Shown: piece after piece, positions 8,334-17,179 of the stretch | Layout of the letters: each line of letters begins with the position of its first letter | How positions within the stretch are numbered: the first letter of the stretch is position 1 | Assembly (NCBI GenBank): GCA_964523405.1 | Contig: CAZGAQ010000001.1 | Location: 310,001-374,000 of the forward strand | DNA length: 64,000 bases | Reading direction: 5' to 3' | From: CAZGAQ01 sp964523405 | GTDB taxonomy: Bacteria; Planctomycetota; Phycisphaerae; UBA1845; Fen-1342 | The notes under the pieces: generated by a model | The model's database searches: none | Told to the model about the DNA's origin: nothing | The model's input: the letters and a program-made list of their open reading frames with translations, nothing else | Made by a program: the position numbers and the translations under genes

Positions 8334-8807
8334 ATGCCCCCACTTGCCATCCTGGATCCGAACCAGTTGGACTTCTCCAATGTGCTCGCGGATCGCGATG
8401 CCATCGCGCGGCTGAATCCCCATCGCTACGAGTTTGCCCTACTCGACGGGGTCGTGCTGTTGGATCAGGAGCGCGGCCTGGTGGCCGGTTACCACGATGT
8501 CCGGCTAGACGCATTCTGGGTCCGCGGCCACATTCCGGGTCGCCCGGTGTTCCCGGGCGTGTTGATGATCGAATCTGTGGCACAATTGGCGAGTTACGTC
8601 TATCACGCCCGCTTTCCCAACCAGGGTTTCCTGGGGTTTACCGGGGTCGACGGGGTGAAATTCCGCGGCGTGGTGCAACCGCCGGCGCGCTTTGTCATTG
8701 CCGGCCGCGCCAGGGAGATGAAGCCGCGGCGCATGATCTGCGAGATGCAGGGTTTCGTCGACGGCACCATGGTCTTTGAGGGTACGATCACTGGCATGAC
8801 GGTCTGA
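8334..8807 (+). CDS. fabZ: FabZ/HadA-type 3-hydroxyacyl-ACP dehydratase
   Basis: A 157-residue hotdog-fold protein. It has the family landmarks NPHRYEF...LLDGV (FabZ: LPHRYPFLLVD) and GHIPGRPVFPGVLMIESVAQ, which carries the catalytic His (of GH) and Glu (of IE). The enzyme dehydrates (3R)-hydroxyacyl-ACP in fatty-acid elongation. The catalytic segment is near consensus, but the rest diverges from housekeeping FabZ, so it may be a paralogue with a specialised acyl substrate. It ends 27 bases before the UvrC-like gene, probably co-transcribed. Confidence 0.85.
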   Translation: MPPLAILDPNQLDFSNVLADRDAIARLNPHRYEFALLDGVVLLDQERGLVAGYHDVRLDAFWVRGHIPGRPVFPGVLMIESVAQLASYVYHARFPNQGFLGFTGVDGVKFRGVVQPPARFVIAGRAREMKPRRMICEMQGFVDGTMVFEGTITGMTV

Positions 8808-8834
8808 CCGGTGCGCCGGGAGGCGCAGGATCGA

Positions 8835-10025
8835 ATGCCCGCTTTTGAACCCCTCACGGATCTCATTCCCCAGGCGCTGCCCGAGCTGTGCAGTTGGGCC
8901 GATCGGCCTCGTCCCGAGGACTTCGGGCCACTCCCCGGCACTCCGGCCGTGCTGCTATTCGTGGACGTCGCCGGTCGCCCGGTGCAGTTGCTCACCACGC
9001 AACACCTCAAGCGAATTGTCACGGCACGTCTGACAGCGCCGGACGAGCCGCACCGCGGCAAGGCCGACCTGGCGGAGATCGTACGGGGTGTGCGCTGGCG
9101 CGCTGTGGGGTGTCCGTTCGAGGCTCGCTGGTGGTACTACCGGCTCGCGAGCGCGCTACACCCGCGCGATTATCGGGACATGATCGGATTCGGTCCGGCG
9201 TGGTTTCTCCACGTCGACTGGGCCCAAGCCATCCCGGAGATACGCGTCAGTGAGCGCGTCTGGATGTTGCCGGGTCAGTTTGTGGGCCCGTGGCCCAGCC
9301 ACAGAGAATGCCAGGCGGCGCTCGAAGGGTTGTGGGATTTGTTCGATCTCTGCCGCTACCCTGAACAGGTACGACGTGCTCCGCAAGGCACGCGCTGCGC
9401 GTATGCGGAGATGGGGCGCTGCGACGCGCCGTGTGACGGGACGGTGCCGCTGGATGCGTACATCGCGCGCACACGGGCGGCGTGGGGATTCGCGTGCGGT
9501 GAGCCCGAAGCTTGGACGGCCACCGCCGTGCAGCGCATGCAGCTCGCCGCTGCTGAGCAGCACTACGAGTTGGCGGCGCAGTTCAAGCAGCAGTTGGCCT
9601 TTGCGCAACACTGGCAACAGGAGTGGGGGCCGCGCGTGCGGCCGCTGGCGCGGCTGAACTGGCTGATCGGCTTGCCGGTCACACGGCGACGCGCGTGGAA
9701 GCTCTTCTTGTTCCGTGCGGGCGAGATTGTGGACGGTCCAGTGATGCTGGAACGGAAGTTGCCAGCCGAGGGGCTGGCTTGGCTGCAACAGGCTGGTGCG
9801 GCGCCGCCGGCCGCACTGCCGGATGTCACACGCATGGAGCAGACTTGGCTGGTGTGTCACCTGGTATTCAGTCGTGAAGCGGACCGCGCTTTGTTGCACA
9901 TGCTTGGGACGGGTGAGTCGCCGGCTGAGCTGGGGCAGCAGATTGCGGAGCGTATCGGCGCGGTCCGCGCGCGAAGCGGCGACGACGATGCGCGCACGTG
10001 GGGCGACGTGTCATCGTCAAGTTGA
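8835..10025 (+). CDS. UvrC-like protein with degenerate GIY-YIG domain
   Basis: A 396-residue protein with the layout of the N-terminal half of UvrC. Residues about 30-70 align with the GIY-YIG fold (GTPAVLLFVDVAGRPVQLL, then LKRIVTARL), but neither GIY/GVY nor YIG/YVG tyrosine is kept. The middle has the UvrC Cys cluster (CAYAEMGRCDAPCDG, about 195-210). About 240-275 is a UVR-like UvrB-binding helix pair (MQLAAAEQHYELAAQFKQQL). No RNase H-like DGG nuclease follows. It thus looks like a non-cutting UvrC/Cho relative that could bind UvrB. The start is the ATG at 8835 (AGGA at 8827); a GTG at 8811 is possible. The true uvrC lies only 1 kb away on the other strand. Confidence 0.8.
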   Translation: MPAFEPLTDLIPQALPELCSWADRPRPEDFGPLPGTPAVLLFVDVAGRPVQLLTTQHLKRIVTARLTAPDEPHRGKADLAEIVRGVRWRAVGCPFEARWWYYRLASALHPRDYRDMIGFGPAWFLHVDWAQAIPEIRVSERVWMLPGQFVGPWPSHRECQAALEGLWDLFDLCRYPEQVRRAPQGTRCAYAEMGRCDAPCDGTVPLDAYIARTRAAWGFACGEPEAWTATAVQRMQLAAAEQHYELAAQFKQQLAFAQHWQQEWGPRVRPLARLNWLIGLPVTRRRAWKLFLFRAGEIVDGPVMLERKLPAEGLAWLQQAGAAPPAALPDVTRMEQTWLVCHLVFSREADRALLHMLGTGESPAELGQQIAERIGAVRARSGDDDARTWGDVSSSS

Positions 10026-10658
10026 AAGGGTTCACGCGGGGGCGCGGATGGAAAATCGGTTTCGAAGCGCGTCCGCGCGGCAAATCTATCCACCGTGATT
10101 TGACTCGCGCGCGAACGTGAGGGATAGTTGGAGTGTGGCGTTGCGGTGGCGGAAACACGTCGCCCACCGCATTCGAACTGCTGATCTATAAGGAGAGTGG
10201 GAAGAATGCAGCGGGTGAAGTCCGCGCGCAGCGGATAGCGCCCGCACCAATGGACGGTGCCGAAGCGACCGGTAGGCCGGGCCGACGGGTGCGTCTCGAA
10301 GCGGGGCGACAGCCCGCGGGGGTGGCAAAAACCGGACGGCAAGACCCCGGCGCGGACACCTGCGATTGCGACGGCACCCGTTTTATTCCACGCGCGCGAC
10401 GGTGGCCGCGCGCGTCTCACCAAGGCCGGCAAAGCGGGCCGGGCGTTGGTCCAGCCATTGAGCTCGGCGACCACGCTTCCACGACCCACTGTGCCGGCCC
10501 CCTTTTGCGCGGTCTGCGCCCGCAAGGCGGGGCCGACGGCTGCCTTGCTCGTCCTCGTTGTCCCCCTGGTGCGCTGCCGCCGGGCGCTCGGATGGTGTGC
10601 AGCGCTGCGGCCCCGGCGCGTCAGGCCGCGCTGCCCGACGCGCGTGTGTTGCGCGGGC
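10026..10658. other. 633-bp gap without a convincing gene
   Basis: This gap lies between the UvrC-like gene and the convergent nucleotide-sugar dehydrogenase. It contains a hairpin at 10142-10171 (TGCGGTGGCG against CGCCCACCGCA, one bulge) and a good SD (AGGAG, 10191-10195) in front of an 11-codon frame at 10206-10238. Frames open across the gap lack protein-like composition. No RNase P, tmRNA or riboswitch consensus was recognised, but a structured RNA cannot be excluded. Confidence 0.4.
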
Positions 10659-11984
10659 TCAGGCTTTCACGACTTTCCCGCGTCCGCTCTTCACCTTCGC
10701 CGTCGCATTGCGTGTGTCGACCACAAGCCTCGCGTTGGCGACGACCATCCGGTAGTCAACTTTTGTGTGATCTGTGGAGATCAGCACGCAGTCGTACTTC
10801 TTCACGTTGGCCGCGGTCAACGGGACGCTCTTCATGTGCGTGATGTTGTGCTCGCGCATCTCCTTGGCATGCGCGATGTGCGGGTCGTGATAGTCCACCT
10901 TCGCGCCGCGGTGGTTCAACAACTCGATCAGCTCCACCGACGGGCTTTCGCGCACGTCGTCGACGTCCTTCTTGTACGCGAGCCCGAGCACCAGCACCTT
11001 TGCGCCCTTCAGTGCCTTGCCCTGCTCGTTCAGGGCCTCCATCACCTTGCCGACCACGTACTCGGGCATGTGCGTGTTGATCTCGCCGGCCAGCTCGATG
11101 AAGCGCGTCGTCATGTTGTATTGCCGCGCCTTCCACGAGAGGTAGAACGGATCGATCGGGATGCAGTGTCCGCCCAGGCCCGGCCCCGGATAGAACGGCT
11201 GGAAGCCGAACGGCTTCGTCTTGGCCGCCTCGATCACCGCCCACACATCAATCCCCATCCGGTCGAACAGCATCTTCAGTTCGTTGACCAGCGCGATGTT
11301 CACGCAGCGGTACACGTTCTCGACGATCTTGCACGCCTCGGCCACTTCCGCCGTCGGCACCGACACGACCGTGTCCAGTGCCAGCGCATACACGGCCGCC
11401 GCCAGCTTCCCGCTCGTCGGCGTCACCCCGCCCACGACCTTTGGAATCTGCTTCGTCGTGATGTTGGTCCGACCCGGATCCTCCCGCTCGGGGGAGAACG
11501 CCAGGAAGTAGTCGCGGTCGAGCTTGAGTCCGGTCGCGTCCAGCATCGGCTGGCAGACCTCACGCGTCGTGCCCGGATAGGTCGTCGATTCGAGCACGAT
11601 GAGCTGCCCGGGACGCAGGCGCTGGGCGATGTCGCGCGTCGTACTGACAATGTACGTCATGTCCGGCTCGCGCATCTTGTCGAGCGGGGTCGGCACGCAG
11701 ATCAGAATCGCGTCCGGCTTGCTCAGCTCGTCCATGTTCGCCGTCGGCCGGAACCGCCCCTGCTCGATCAGCCCCTTGAAATACGTGCCCGGCAGATGCT
11801 CGATGTAGGTCTGACCCGCCTTGAGCATCTTCACCTTGCGCTGGTCCACGTCGAAGCCGATGACCTTGACGCCCGAGCTGCAGAACTCGCGCACCAAGGG
11901 CAAGCCGACGTAGCCCAGACCCATGACACCTACGACCGCTTTGCGGCCGTTGATCTTCTGAAGTAGTGCTTCCGCGTTCGACAT
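10659..11984 (-). CDS. nucleotide-sugar dehydrogenase (UDP-GlcNAc/Glc 6-DH)
   Basis: A 441-residue enzyme of the UDP-glucose/GDP-mannose dehydrogenase family, which oxidises C6 of a UDP-sugar to the uronic acid with 2 NAD+. It has the Rossmann motif GVMGLGYVGLPL (about residue 20), the substrate loop FYPGPGLGGHCIPIDP with the catalytic Cys, and a C-terminal domain with VLVLGLAYKKDVDDVRESP. GPGLGGHCIPIDPFYLSWKA is closer to the WbpA/UDP-N-acetylglucosamine group than to UDP-glucose enzymes. Start: ATG at 11984 with GGAG (11991-11994) six bases upstream. Likely feeds surface polysaccharide synthesis; the window's glycosyltransferases are 40 kb away. Confidence 0.92.
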   Translation of the reverse strand: MSNAEALLQKINGRKAVVGVMGLGYVGLPLVREFCSSGVKVIGFDVDQRKVKMLKAGQTYIEHLPGTYFKGLIEQGRFRPTANMDELSKPDAILICVPTPLDKMREPDMTYIVSTTRDIAQRLRPGQLIVLESTTYPGTTREVCQPMLDATGLKLDRDYFLAFSPEREDPGRTNITTKQIPKVVGGVTPTSGKLAAAVYALALDTVVSVPTAEVAEACKIVENVYRCVNIALVNELKMLFDRMGIDVWAVIEAAKTKPFGFQPFYPGPGLGGHCIPIDPFYLSWKARQYNMTTRFIELAGEINTHMPEYVVGKVMEALNEQGKALKGAKVLVLGLAYKKDVDDVRESPSVELIELLNHRGAKVDYHDPHIAHAKEMREHNITHMKSVPLTAANVKKYDCVLISTDHTKVDYRMVVANARLVVDTRNATAKVKSGRGKVVKA

Positions 11985-12192
11985 CTTGTTCTCCGTTCGT
12001 CCGTAAGAGACGGAATCGGAAGGTGTTGTAACGGGCTTGAAGGTTGACGGCAAGCTGCCCGGAGATTGCGGGGCGCGAGGTCGGGAAACCGGCCAAAACG
12101 GCGCGGGCCCGCCCGGCGTGGCCTACCATATTGCCGCGGCAGACGGGATTCCGGCACCCTTCCTCGGCGCCCCCCTCCGCCGACCACCACCG

Positions 12193-14406
12193 TCAGGTCT
12201 TCTTCGCCGCCTCGCGCATCGCCTGGGCTTCGGCCAGGAAGCGATTGGTGTAATTCGCGTCGACCCGCTGGCAGGTCCGCAGCGCCAGGTCCGCCAGGCG
12301 CTCATACTCCGGGTCTGCTGTCCGCACCTGGAATTCGCCCGCCAGAATCACCAGTCGCAGCAGGTGCCGCAGGATCAGCCCCTCCTGCTTCATGAGGTTC
12401 AGTGCCTTGACCGACTTGAAGAACTCGCAGTCGCGGGCGAAGGCGTCCCCGGCGATCCATTTCGGCTGCACAAACGCCGGCTCCGGGGCGGCCAGCTTCG
12501 CTTCGAAAGCCAGCTTGAGCATTTCCGGAAACGTCGGCGGCCGCGGCTCCTCGTCGTCGCGCTCCCACGGATCGACCCAGCGTCGCCGCCCCTTGTCGTC
12601 GTATTCGTCGTCCTCGTCACCGCCGCCGTCCGGATGCGCCACCGTGATGCCCATCTGCACCAGCAGCGGTTCAAGCACCTGCTCCTGCAACGGCCCCTTC
12701 GGCAAGTCCTCCGGAATCGGCACGCTGCGCAGAATCGCCGGCGGCACCTCGAGCGCGGCCTCCAGCGCCAGCAGCTTCTCCTCGAAGCTGCCGTACGCGA
12801 GCTGGCCGGCCAGGTAATCGCCGAACAGCGGGTCGACGCTGCGGTAGTTCAACAGGCGGTAGATCGACTCATCCAGCGTGACGTGGTCGTCGTCTTCGGC
12901 CCGCTTCAGATAGCCCAGTCCCTGGAGGTTGTCGAGCATGTAGTCGAGCTGCTTGGTGAACCGCTCGAGATACTCCGCCCCCGCGAAGCGCTTGCTGATG
13001 AAATCGCGCACCTCGTGCAGCGTCCCCGTCCGTGTCAGTAGGTAGATCAGCACCGAGTACGGGATCATCCCGCGGCTGTACAGCTTGGCCGGCCCCGCCT
13101 TGATCAGGTCCTTGAATTGTCCCTCGCTCCAGTACTGCTCCGTGTTGCGCCGCGTCGGCCGCTTGCGCTCCAGTTCCTTCTTCATCCGCAGCAGCCCCGG
13201 ATCCTTCGTCTGCGTCGGAATCTGGTCGTACTTCTTGCGCCACTTGTTGATCTTGACGTCGTCCTCGTGGGCCGTGACGTACACATGCCCCCGTGTATCG
13301 AATTGCGGCCGGCCCGCCCGCCCGAACATCTGGTGGGCCGCCGCGGCCGGGATGATCTTCATCTCCCCGTGTTTGCCCTTCAGCAGCGTGGTCAGCACGA
13401 CCGCCCGCGCGGGTAAGTTGATGCCGGCCGCCAGCGTTTCCGTGCAACACACGTACGGCACGAGCTTGCGCCCGAACAGCTCCTCGACGATCATCTTGTG
13501 CCGCGGCAGCACGCCGGCGTGATGCACGCCCACGCCGCGCTGCAGCATCTGCGCGAGTTTAGGCCCGATGCCTTCGGCGAAATCCGGCCTATGATCGGCG
13601 AGATACGCTTCCACTTCCTTCTTCTGGGCCCCGGTGATCAGCGCCAACCCCTTCAGCTTCTCCGCGAGCTCCCAGCATTCGTCGCGGTTGAACGCGAACA
13701 CCAGTGCCGGGGCGTGATAGGCGTCGCCGTCCTCCGCCACCATGCGCACCAGCAGGTCCGTCAGCAGCAGGTCGTCGACCCAGTGATACTCCAGGGGTAC
13801 ACGCCGCTCCGTCGACGTCACGACCGTGACGCGCCGCCCGTGCTTGTTCTTAAGCCAGTCCGCGAAGTCGTACGGATTGCCCACCGTCGCCGACAGCAGC
13901 ATCACGCGCACGTGCGGTGGCAGCATCGTCAGCGACAACTCCCAGACCACGCCGCGCTCGTAGTCGTTGAAGCTGTGAAACTCGTCCATCACCACGCTTG
14001 CGACGTTGTCGATGTCGGCCACGGCCGGATCGGTCGCCAGCAGGTGGTTAAGCAGGATTTCGGCCACGACGACGCGGATCAGGGCGTCGGGGTTCTCGCG
14101 GCGGTTGCCGGTGATGAAGCCCACGTCCAGCGGCGAAAAGCCCCAGCGCTGCACGAGTTCCTGAAACTCGCGGAATTTCTGCTCGGTCAGGGCGATCAGC
14201 GGCGTCGTGTAGTACAGCCGCTTGCGCGTGTGCAGGGCCTCGAAGATAGCGGCTTCGGCGATGAGCGTCTTGCCCATCCCCGTCGGAGCGCAGATCAGCG
14301 TGCCCCCTTCGCAGTCGAACCACGCCAGCAGCGCCTCTTCCTGAAACGGGTACAGGGCGTGCGGCACGGCCTCGATGAACTTCGTGCAGATTTCGTCGCG
14401 CGTCAT
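12193..14406 (-). CDS. Ski2-like DExH-box helicase
   Basis: A 737-residue superfamily II helicase. Motif I is APTGMGKT (residues 40-47), motif II is DEFH (141-144), motif III is LLSATVG, and motif VI is QMFGRAGRPQF (about 360). A helical C-terminal half follows, interrupted by an acidic insertion (GGGDEDDEYDDKGRRRW). DEFH plus the RAGR motif places it with Ski2/Mtr4/HelY rather than RecQ or DEAD-box enzymes. Such enzymes unwind RNA or DNA in an ATP-dependent way; the substrate here is unknown. The SD is unclear. Its start lies 103 bases from the threonine aldolase stop, and it may be read from the same transcript. Confidence 0.88.
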   Translation of the reverse strand: MTRDEICTKFIEAVPHALYPFQEEALLAWFDCEGGTLICAPTGMGKTLIAEAAIFEALHTRKRLYYTTPLIALTEQKFREFQELVQRWGFSPLDVGFITGNRRENPDALIRVVVAEILLNHLLATDPAVADIDNVASVVMDEFHSFNDYERGVVWELSLTMLPPHVRVMLLSATVGNPYDFADWLKNKHGRRVTVVTSTERRVPLEYHWVDDLLLTDLLVRMVAEDGDAYHAPALVFAFNRDECWELAEKLKGLALITGAQKKEVEAYLADHRPDFAEGIGPKLAQMLQRGVGVHHAGVLPRHKMIVEELFGRKLVPYVCCTETLAAGINLPARAVVLTTLLKGKHGEMKIIPAAAAHQMFGRAGRPQFDTRGHVYVTAHEDDVKINKWRKKYDQIPTQTKDPGLLRMKKELERKRPTRRNTEQYWSEGQFKDLIKAGPAKLYSRGMIPYSVLIYLLTRTGTLHEVRDFISKRFAGAEYLERFTKQLDYMLDNLQGLGYLKRAEDDDHVTLDESIYRLLNYRSVDPLFGDYLAGQLAYGSFEEKLLALEAALEVPPAILRSVPIPEDLPKGPLQEQVLEPLLVQMGITVAHPDGGGDEDDEYDDKGRRRWVDPWERDDEEPRPPTFPEMLKLAFEAKLAAPEPAFVQPKWIAGDAFARDCEFFKSVKALNLMKQEGLILRHLLRLVILAGEFQVRTADPEYERLADLALRTCQRVDANYTNRFLAEAQAMREAAKKT

Positions 14407-14508
14407 GTCCGCAGGATAGCGGCAGCGCGGAGGCTTCGCACCCGTACGGAGTCCGTTCGCCCGCGGCGGGTGCGAAAATCTGCGTCGGTTCTCGTGTCGG
14501 CCGGCCGA

Positions 14509-15546
14509 CTAGCGTCGGCAGACACTGCGGAAGGCCGCGATGGCCTGGTCAATCTGCGCGCTGGAGACATCCAGGTGCGTCACCGCCCGTGCCCGCTGCG
14601 GGGCCGTCGGCAACAGCCACACGCCGGCGGTCCGCAGCTTGGCGGCCAGATCGGCGGCCGTCCCGTGCCGCGCGTCGACATCGAAAATCACGATGTTCGT
14701 CTCGATCTCCGCGGGATTGACGCCGATGCCTGGCAGCTCGGCCAGCGCTTCGGCCAGTCGTCGCGCGTGCGCGTGATCGTCAGCCAGCCGCTCAATGTTG
14801 TGATCGAGGGCGTACAAGGCCGCCGCCGCCAGAATCCCCGCCTGCCGCATCGCGCCGCCGAACATCTTGCGGAAACGATGGCAGCGCTTCACAAATGCGG
14901 CCGGGCCGGCGATGACGGAGCCAACGGGCGCGCCCAGCCCCTTGGAAAAGCACAGCGACACGGAGTCCACGTGTCGCGTGAACTCGGTCGGTGCCAAGCC
15001 GCGGGCCACACACGCGTTCAGCAGCCGCGCGCCGTCCATGTGGAAGTGCAGCTTGTGCCGATCCGCGACCGACCGCAACCCCGCCAGGTGCTCCAGCGGC
15101 CAGATGCTGCCGCCGCCGCGGTTGTTCGTGTTTTCCACGATCACCATGCGGCTGTGCGGATAGTGCACGTTGTCGGGCCGCACCAGACCTTCCGCCTGCT
15201 CCGGCGTGTAGATGCCGCGCGGCCCGGCGATGATCCGGAAGCTGACCCCCGACAACGCCGCCGCACCGCCGGTCTCGAAGTTGTAGCTGTGCGTCGTCTC
15301 GTCGATGATCAGCTCATCGCCCGGTTCCGTCACCGCCCGAATGGCGAGTTGGTTCGCCATCGTCCCCGACGGCACGTACAGCGCGGCTTCCTTGCCCAGC
15401 AGCGCGGCCGCGCGTTCCTGCAGCTTGATGACCGTGGGGTCGTCGCCGAGCACGTCGTCACCGACTTCGGCATTGGCGATGGCCTGCCGCATGGGAGCGG
15501 TCGGACGAGTGACGGTGTCGCTGCGCAAGTCGACGATACTACTCAT
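14509..15546 (-). CDS. ltaE: low-specificity L-threonine aldolase
   Basis: A 345-residue PLP enzyme (aspartate aminotransferase fold) that splits L-threonine/allo-threonine into glycine and acetaldehyde. It starts with the family signature VDLRSDTVTRPT, followed by GDDVLGDDPT, the substrate/PLP segment HMDGARLLNA, and the PLP lysine in SLCFSKGLGAPVGS. Length is normal. The ATG (15544-15546) overlaps the end of the upstream gene by 8 bases (ATGAGTAG), so it is probably translated by coupling. Confidence 0.93.
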   Translation of the reverse strand: MSSIVDLRSDTVTRPTAPMRQAIANAEVGDDVLGDDPTVIKLQERAAALLGKEAALYVPSGTMANQLAIRAVTEPGDELIIDETTHSYNFETGGAAALSGVSFRIIAGPRGIYTPEQAEGLVRPDNVHYPHSRMVIVENTNNRGGGSIWPLEHLAGLRSVADRHKLHFHMDGARLLNACVARGLAPTEFTRHVDSVSLCFSKGLGAPVGSVIAGPAAFVKRCHRFRKMFGGAMRQAGILAAAALYALDHNIERLADDHAHARRLAEALAELPGIGVNPAEIETNIVIFDVDARHGTAADLAAKLRTAGVWLLPTAPQRARAVTHLDVSSAQIDQAIAAFRSVCRR

Positions 15547-16462
15547 TCTCGGTTTTCCATTGTGTGGCGGCATTCCGGATAAGCGGCAGCACGCGGTCGA
15601 CCTCGTCCTTCTTGAGCTTGGCGTTCGAATTCGTGAAGAACCGCTCCGGCTTGAGCTGCGGTACGCGGCAGATCGTGCCGGCCGTCTTGTAGGCCAGATA
15701 GTCAAACGGGTCGGTATCCGGTTTCAGGTCGGCGACCATCATCTCGGCCGCGACCGGCGTGCACTTCTCCATGGCTTTCTCGGCCGCCTTGTCGCCGGCG
15801 CGGGCCAGCTCGAGCAGCTTGTCCACGGAGGGCTTGCTCGACAGCGCCGCGAGCGTCTCGAGCGCGGCTTTCCGCACGCCCGCGTCCAGGCGCTGGCGCT
15901 CAAACAGCTTGATGATCGTCGCGTCGGCCGCCTGGACCCCGAATTGCGCGATCTGTTTCAAGGCGGCCGTGACGTCGTTGGGCTTGGCGTTCTCATCCTC
16001 CAGCGTCGCCTTGTCGCGCTTCTCATACAGCTTGCGGCCATAGTCCTGGTACGCCGCTTGCAGCTTCTGGGCGAGGGAACTCTCCTGGGCGACACCGTTG
16101 GCCCCAAGGCTGCCGAGGATCTCGCCGTCGGGCGTGACGAAGCGAAGTTCCATGATGGACGTCTCGCTGAAACCGAAGTCGCGAAGCTGGTTCCGGTGGG
16201 TCGAGCGGGACAACTTCAGGGGGACGAAGCGTTGGGCGCGGGCCAGGACGCGGGCGCTCTTGAACGCTCGCTTCTGGTCACGATCCAAGTGGCCCACGTC
16301 GTCGCGCTCGCTCCCGGACAGGTAGACCAGCAGGGGGCGGTTGGACGCCCGTGCCTGGTTCAATGCGGTTTGAATATCGGTTGTCCACTGGATCGCATTG
16401 TTCTGGGCCCAGGCCGCCTGGACGGCCGCCGCCAAAACGACTGCCGATAGCCAACGTCCCAC
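15539..16462 (-). CDS. exported thioredoxin-fold-like protein, unknown role
   Basis: A 307-residue protein not assigned to a named family. The signal peptide (GRWLSAVVLAAAVQAAWA) is followed by a segment resembling thioredoxin-like domains (IQTALNQARASNRPLLVYLSG, about 35-55) but without a CxxC motif, then helical repeats rich in Ala/Leu (DAGVRKAALETLAALS), possibly HEAT-like. The start is a GTG at 16462: GGAGG (16469-16473) is exactly six bases upstream, and the mature protein would begin near QNNAIQW. The stop overlaps the ltaE start, so the two form an operon, though a functional link is not obvious. Confidence 0.75.
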   Translation of the reverse strand: MGRWLSAVVLAAAVQAAWAQNNAIQWTTDIQTALNQARASNRPLLVYLSGSERDDVGHLDRDQKRAFKSARVLARAQRFVPLKLSRSTHRNQLRDFGFSETSIMELRFVTPDGEILGSLGANGVAQESSLAQKLQAAYQDYGRKLYEKRDKATLEDENAKPNDVTAALKQIAQFGVQAADATIIKLFERQRLDAGVRKAALETLAALSSKPSVDKLLELARAGDKAAEKAMEKCTPVAAEMMVADLKPDTDPFDYLAYKTAGTICRVPQLKPERFFTNSNAKLKKDEVDRVLPLIRNAATQWKTENE

Positions 16463-16642
16463 AAGACACCTCCTTGCTGCTGGGTTCCCGGATTCCTGCG
16501 CGGCGCATTCTAGCACAGTTCCTCGGCGACGGCCTGTAACTAGAGACAGATCCGCTTACTATGACGCTCGGAACGGCTCCCGCATTCATTCGACTGCGGC
16601 GGGCAAATAAGGTTCCCAGCCGAGCGTCTTCTCAGTGAGGAT

Positions 16643-17179
16643 ATGTGCGTGCAACCCCGACCCGGCGACGGGCTGACGGCTGATGACCGCCGGTTGCTGG
16701 CGGCCCTCGTCCAGGACATGGGTCCGCGGCTGCTGGCCTACGTCCGCCGGGTTTATGGGAATGTCGAGGCCGACGACATCGTGGCGGAGACGTTCTGCCG
16801 GGCTGCCCAGAATGTCCAGGCGCTGCGGGCGAGCGAGCGCCGCGACCTGTACGTGCTGACGATTGCACGCAATCTCTGTCGGGACGCATTTCGGCGCGCA
16901 CGGCCCGTGCGCGGGGCAGACACGCTGGAACGCTATGACGCCGGTTGCGTCGGCCCTGACGAAGAGGTGGCGCGCAGCGAGCAAGTCGGCCTCTTGCGGG
17001 CTGCGGTGGCGGCCCTCCCGGAGAACCTGCGGGAGATCGTGGTGTTGCGTCTTAGCAGCGGTCTGAAGTTTGAGGAAATCGCCCAGCTCCTGCAAATGCC
17101 GCTGGGCACAGCGCTTTCGCGGATGCACCAGGCGGTGGAAGTCCTGCGAGATCAATTGAGATACGCCCATGAACGCTGA
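16643..17179 (+). CDS. ECF-type RNA polymerase sigma factor
   Basis: A 178-residue sigma-70 family protein with only regions 2 and 4. Region 2 covers about residues 25-90 (NVEADDIVAETFCRAAQNVQ; LYVLTIARNLCRDAFRRA). Region 4 covers about 115-170 (ALPENLREIVVLRLSSGLKF and the helix-turn-helix EEIAQLLQMPLGTALSRMHQ). Start: ATG at 16643 with GTGAGG just upstream. A candidate promoter (CTGTAA, 17 bases, TACTAT) lies at 16534-16562. Its last 11 bases overlap the anti-sigma gene, the usual coupled arrangement, so it is most likely held inactive at the membrane by the next gene's product. Confidence 0.93.
   Translation: MCVQPRPGDGLTADDRRLLAALVQDMGPRLLAYVRRVYGNVEADDIVAETFCRAAQNVQALRASERRDLYVLTIARNLCRDAFRRARPVRGADTLERYDAGCVGPDEEVARSEQVGLLRAAVAALPENLREIVVLRLSSGLKFEEIAQLLQMPLGTALSRMHQAVEVLRDQLRYAHER

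Noticed and set aside
10142..10171. Hairpin as a terminator
   Set aside because: No T-tract follows on either strand, so a terminator call is not supported.
10206..10238. An 11-codon frame behind a good SD (AGGAG)
   Set aside because: Too short to support as a gene without conservation data; kept only as an observation in the gap entry.
10257..11966. A 569-codon plus-strand frame
   Set aside because: Mostly antisense to the nucleotide-sugar dehydrogenase; Arg/His/Val-rich shadow composition.
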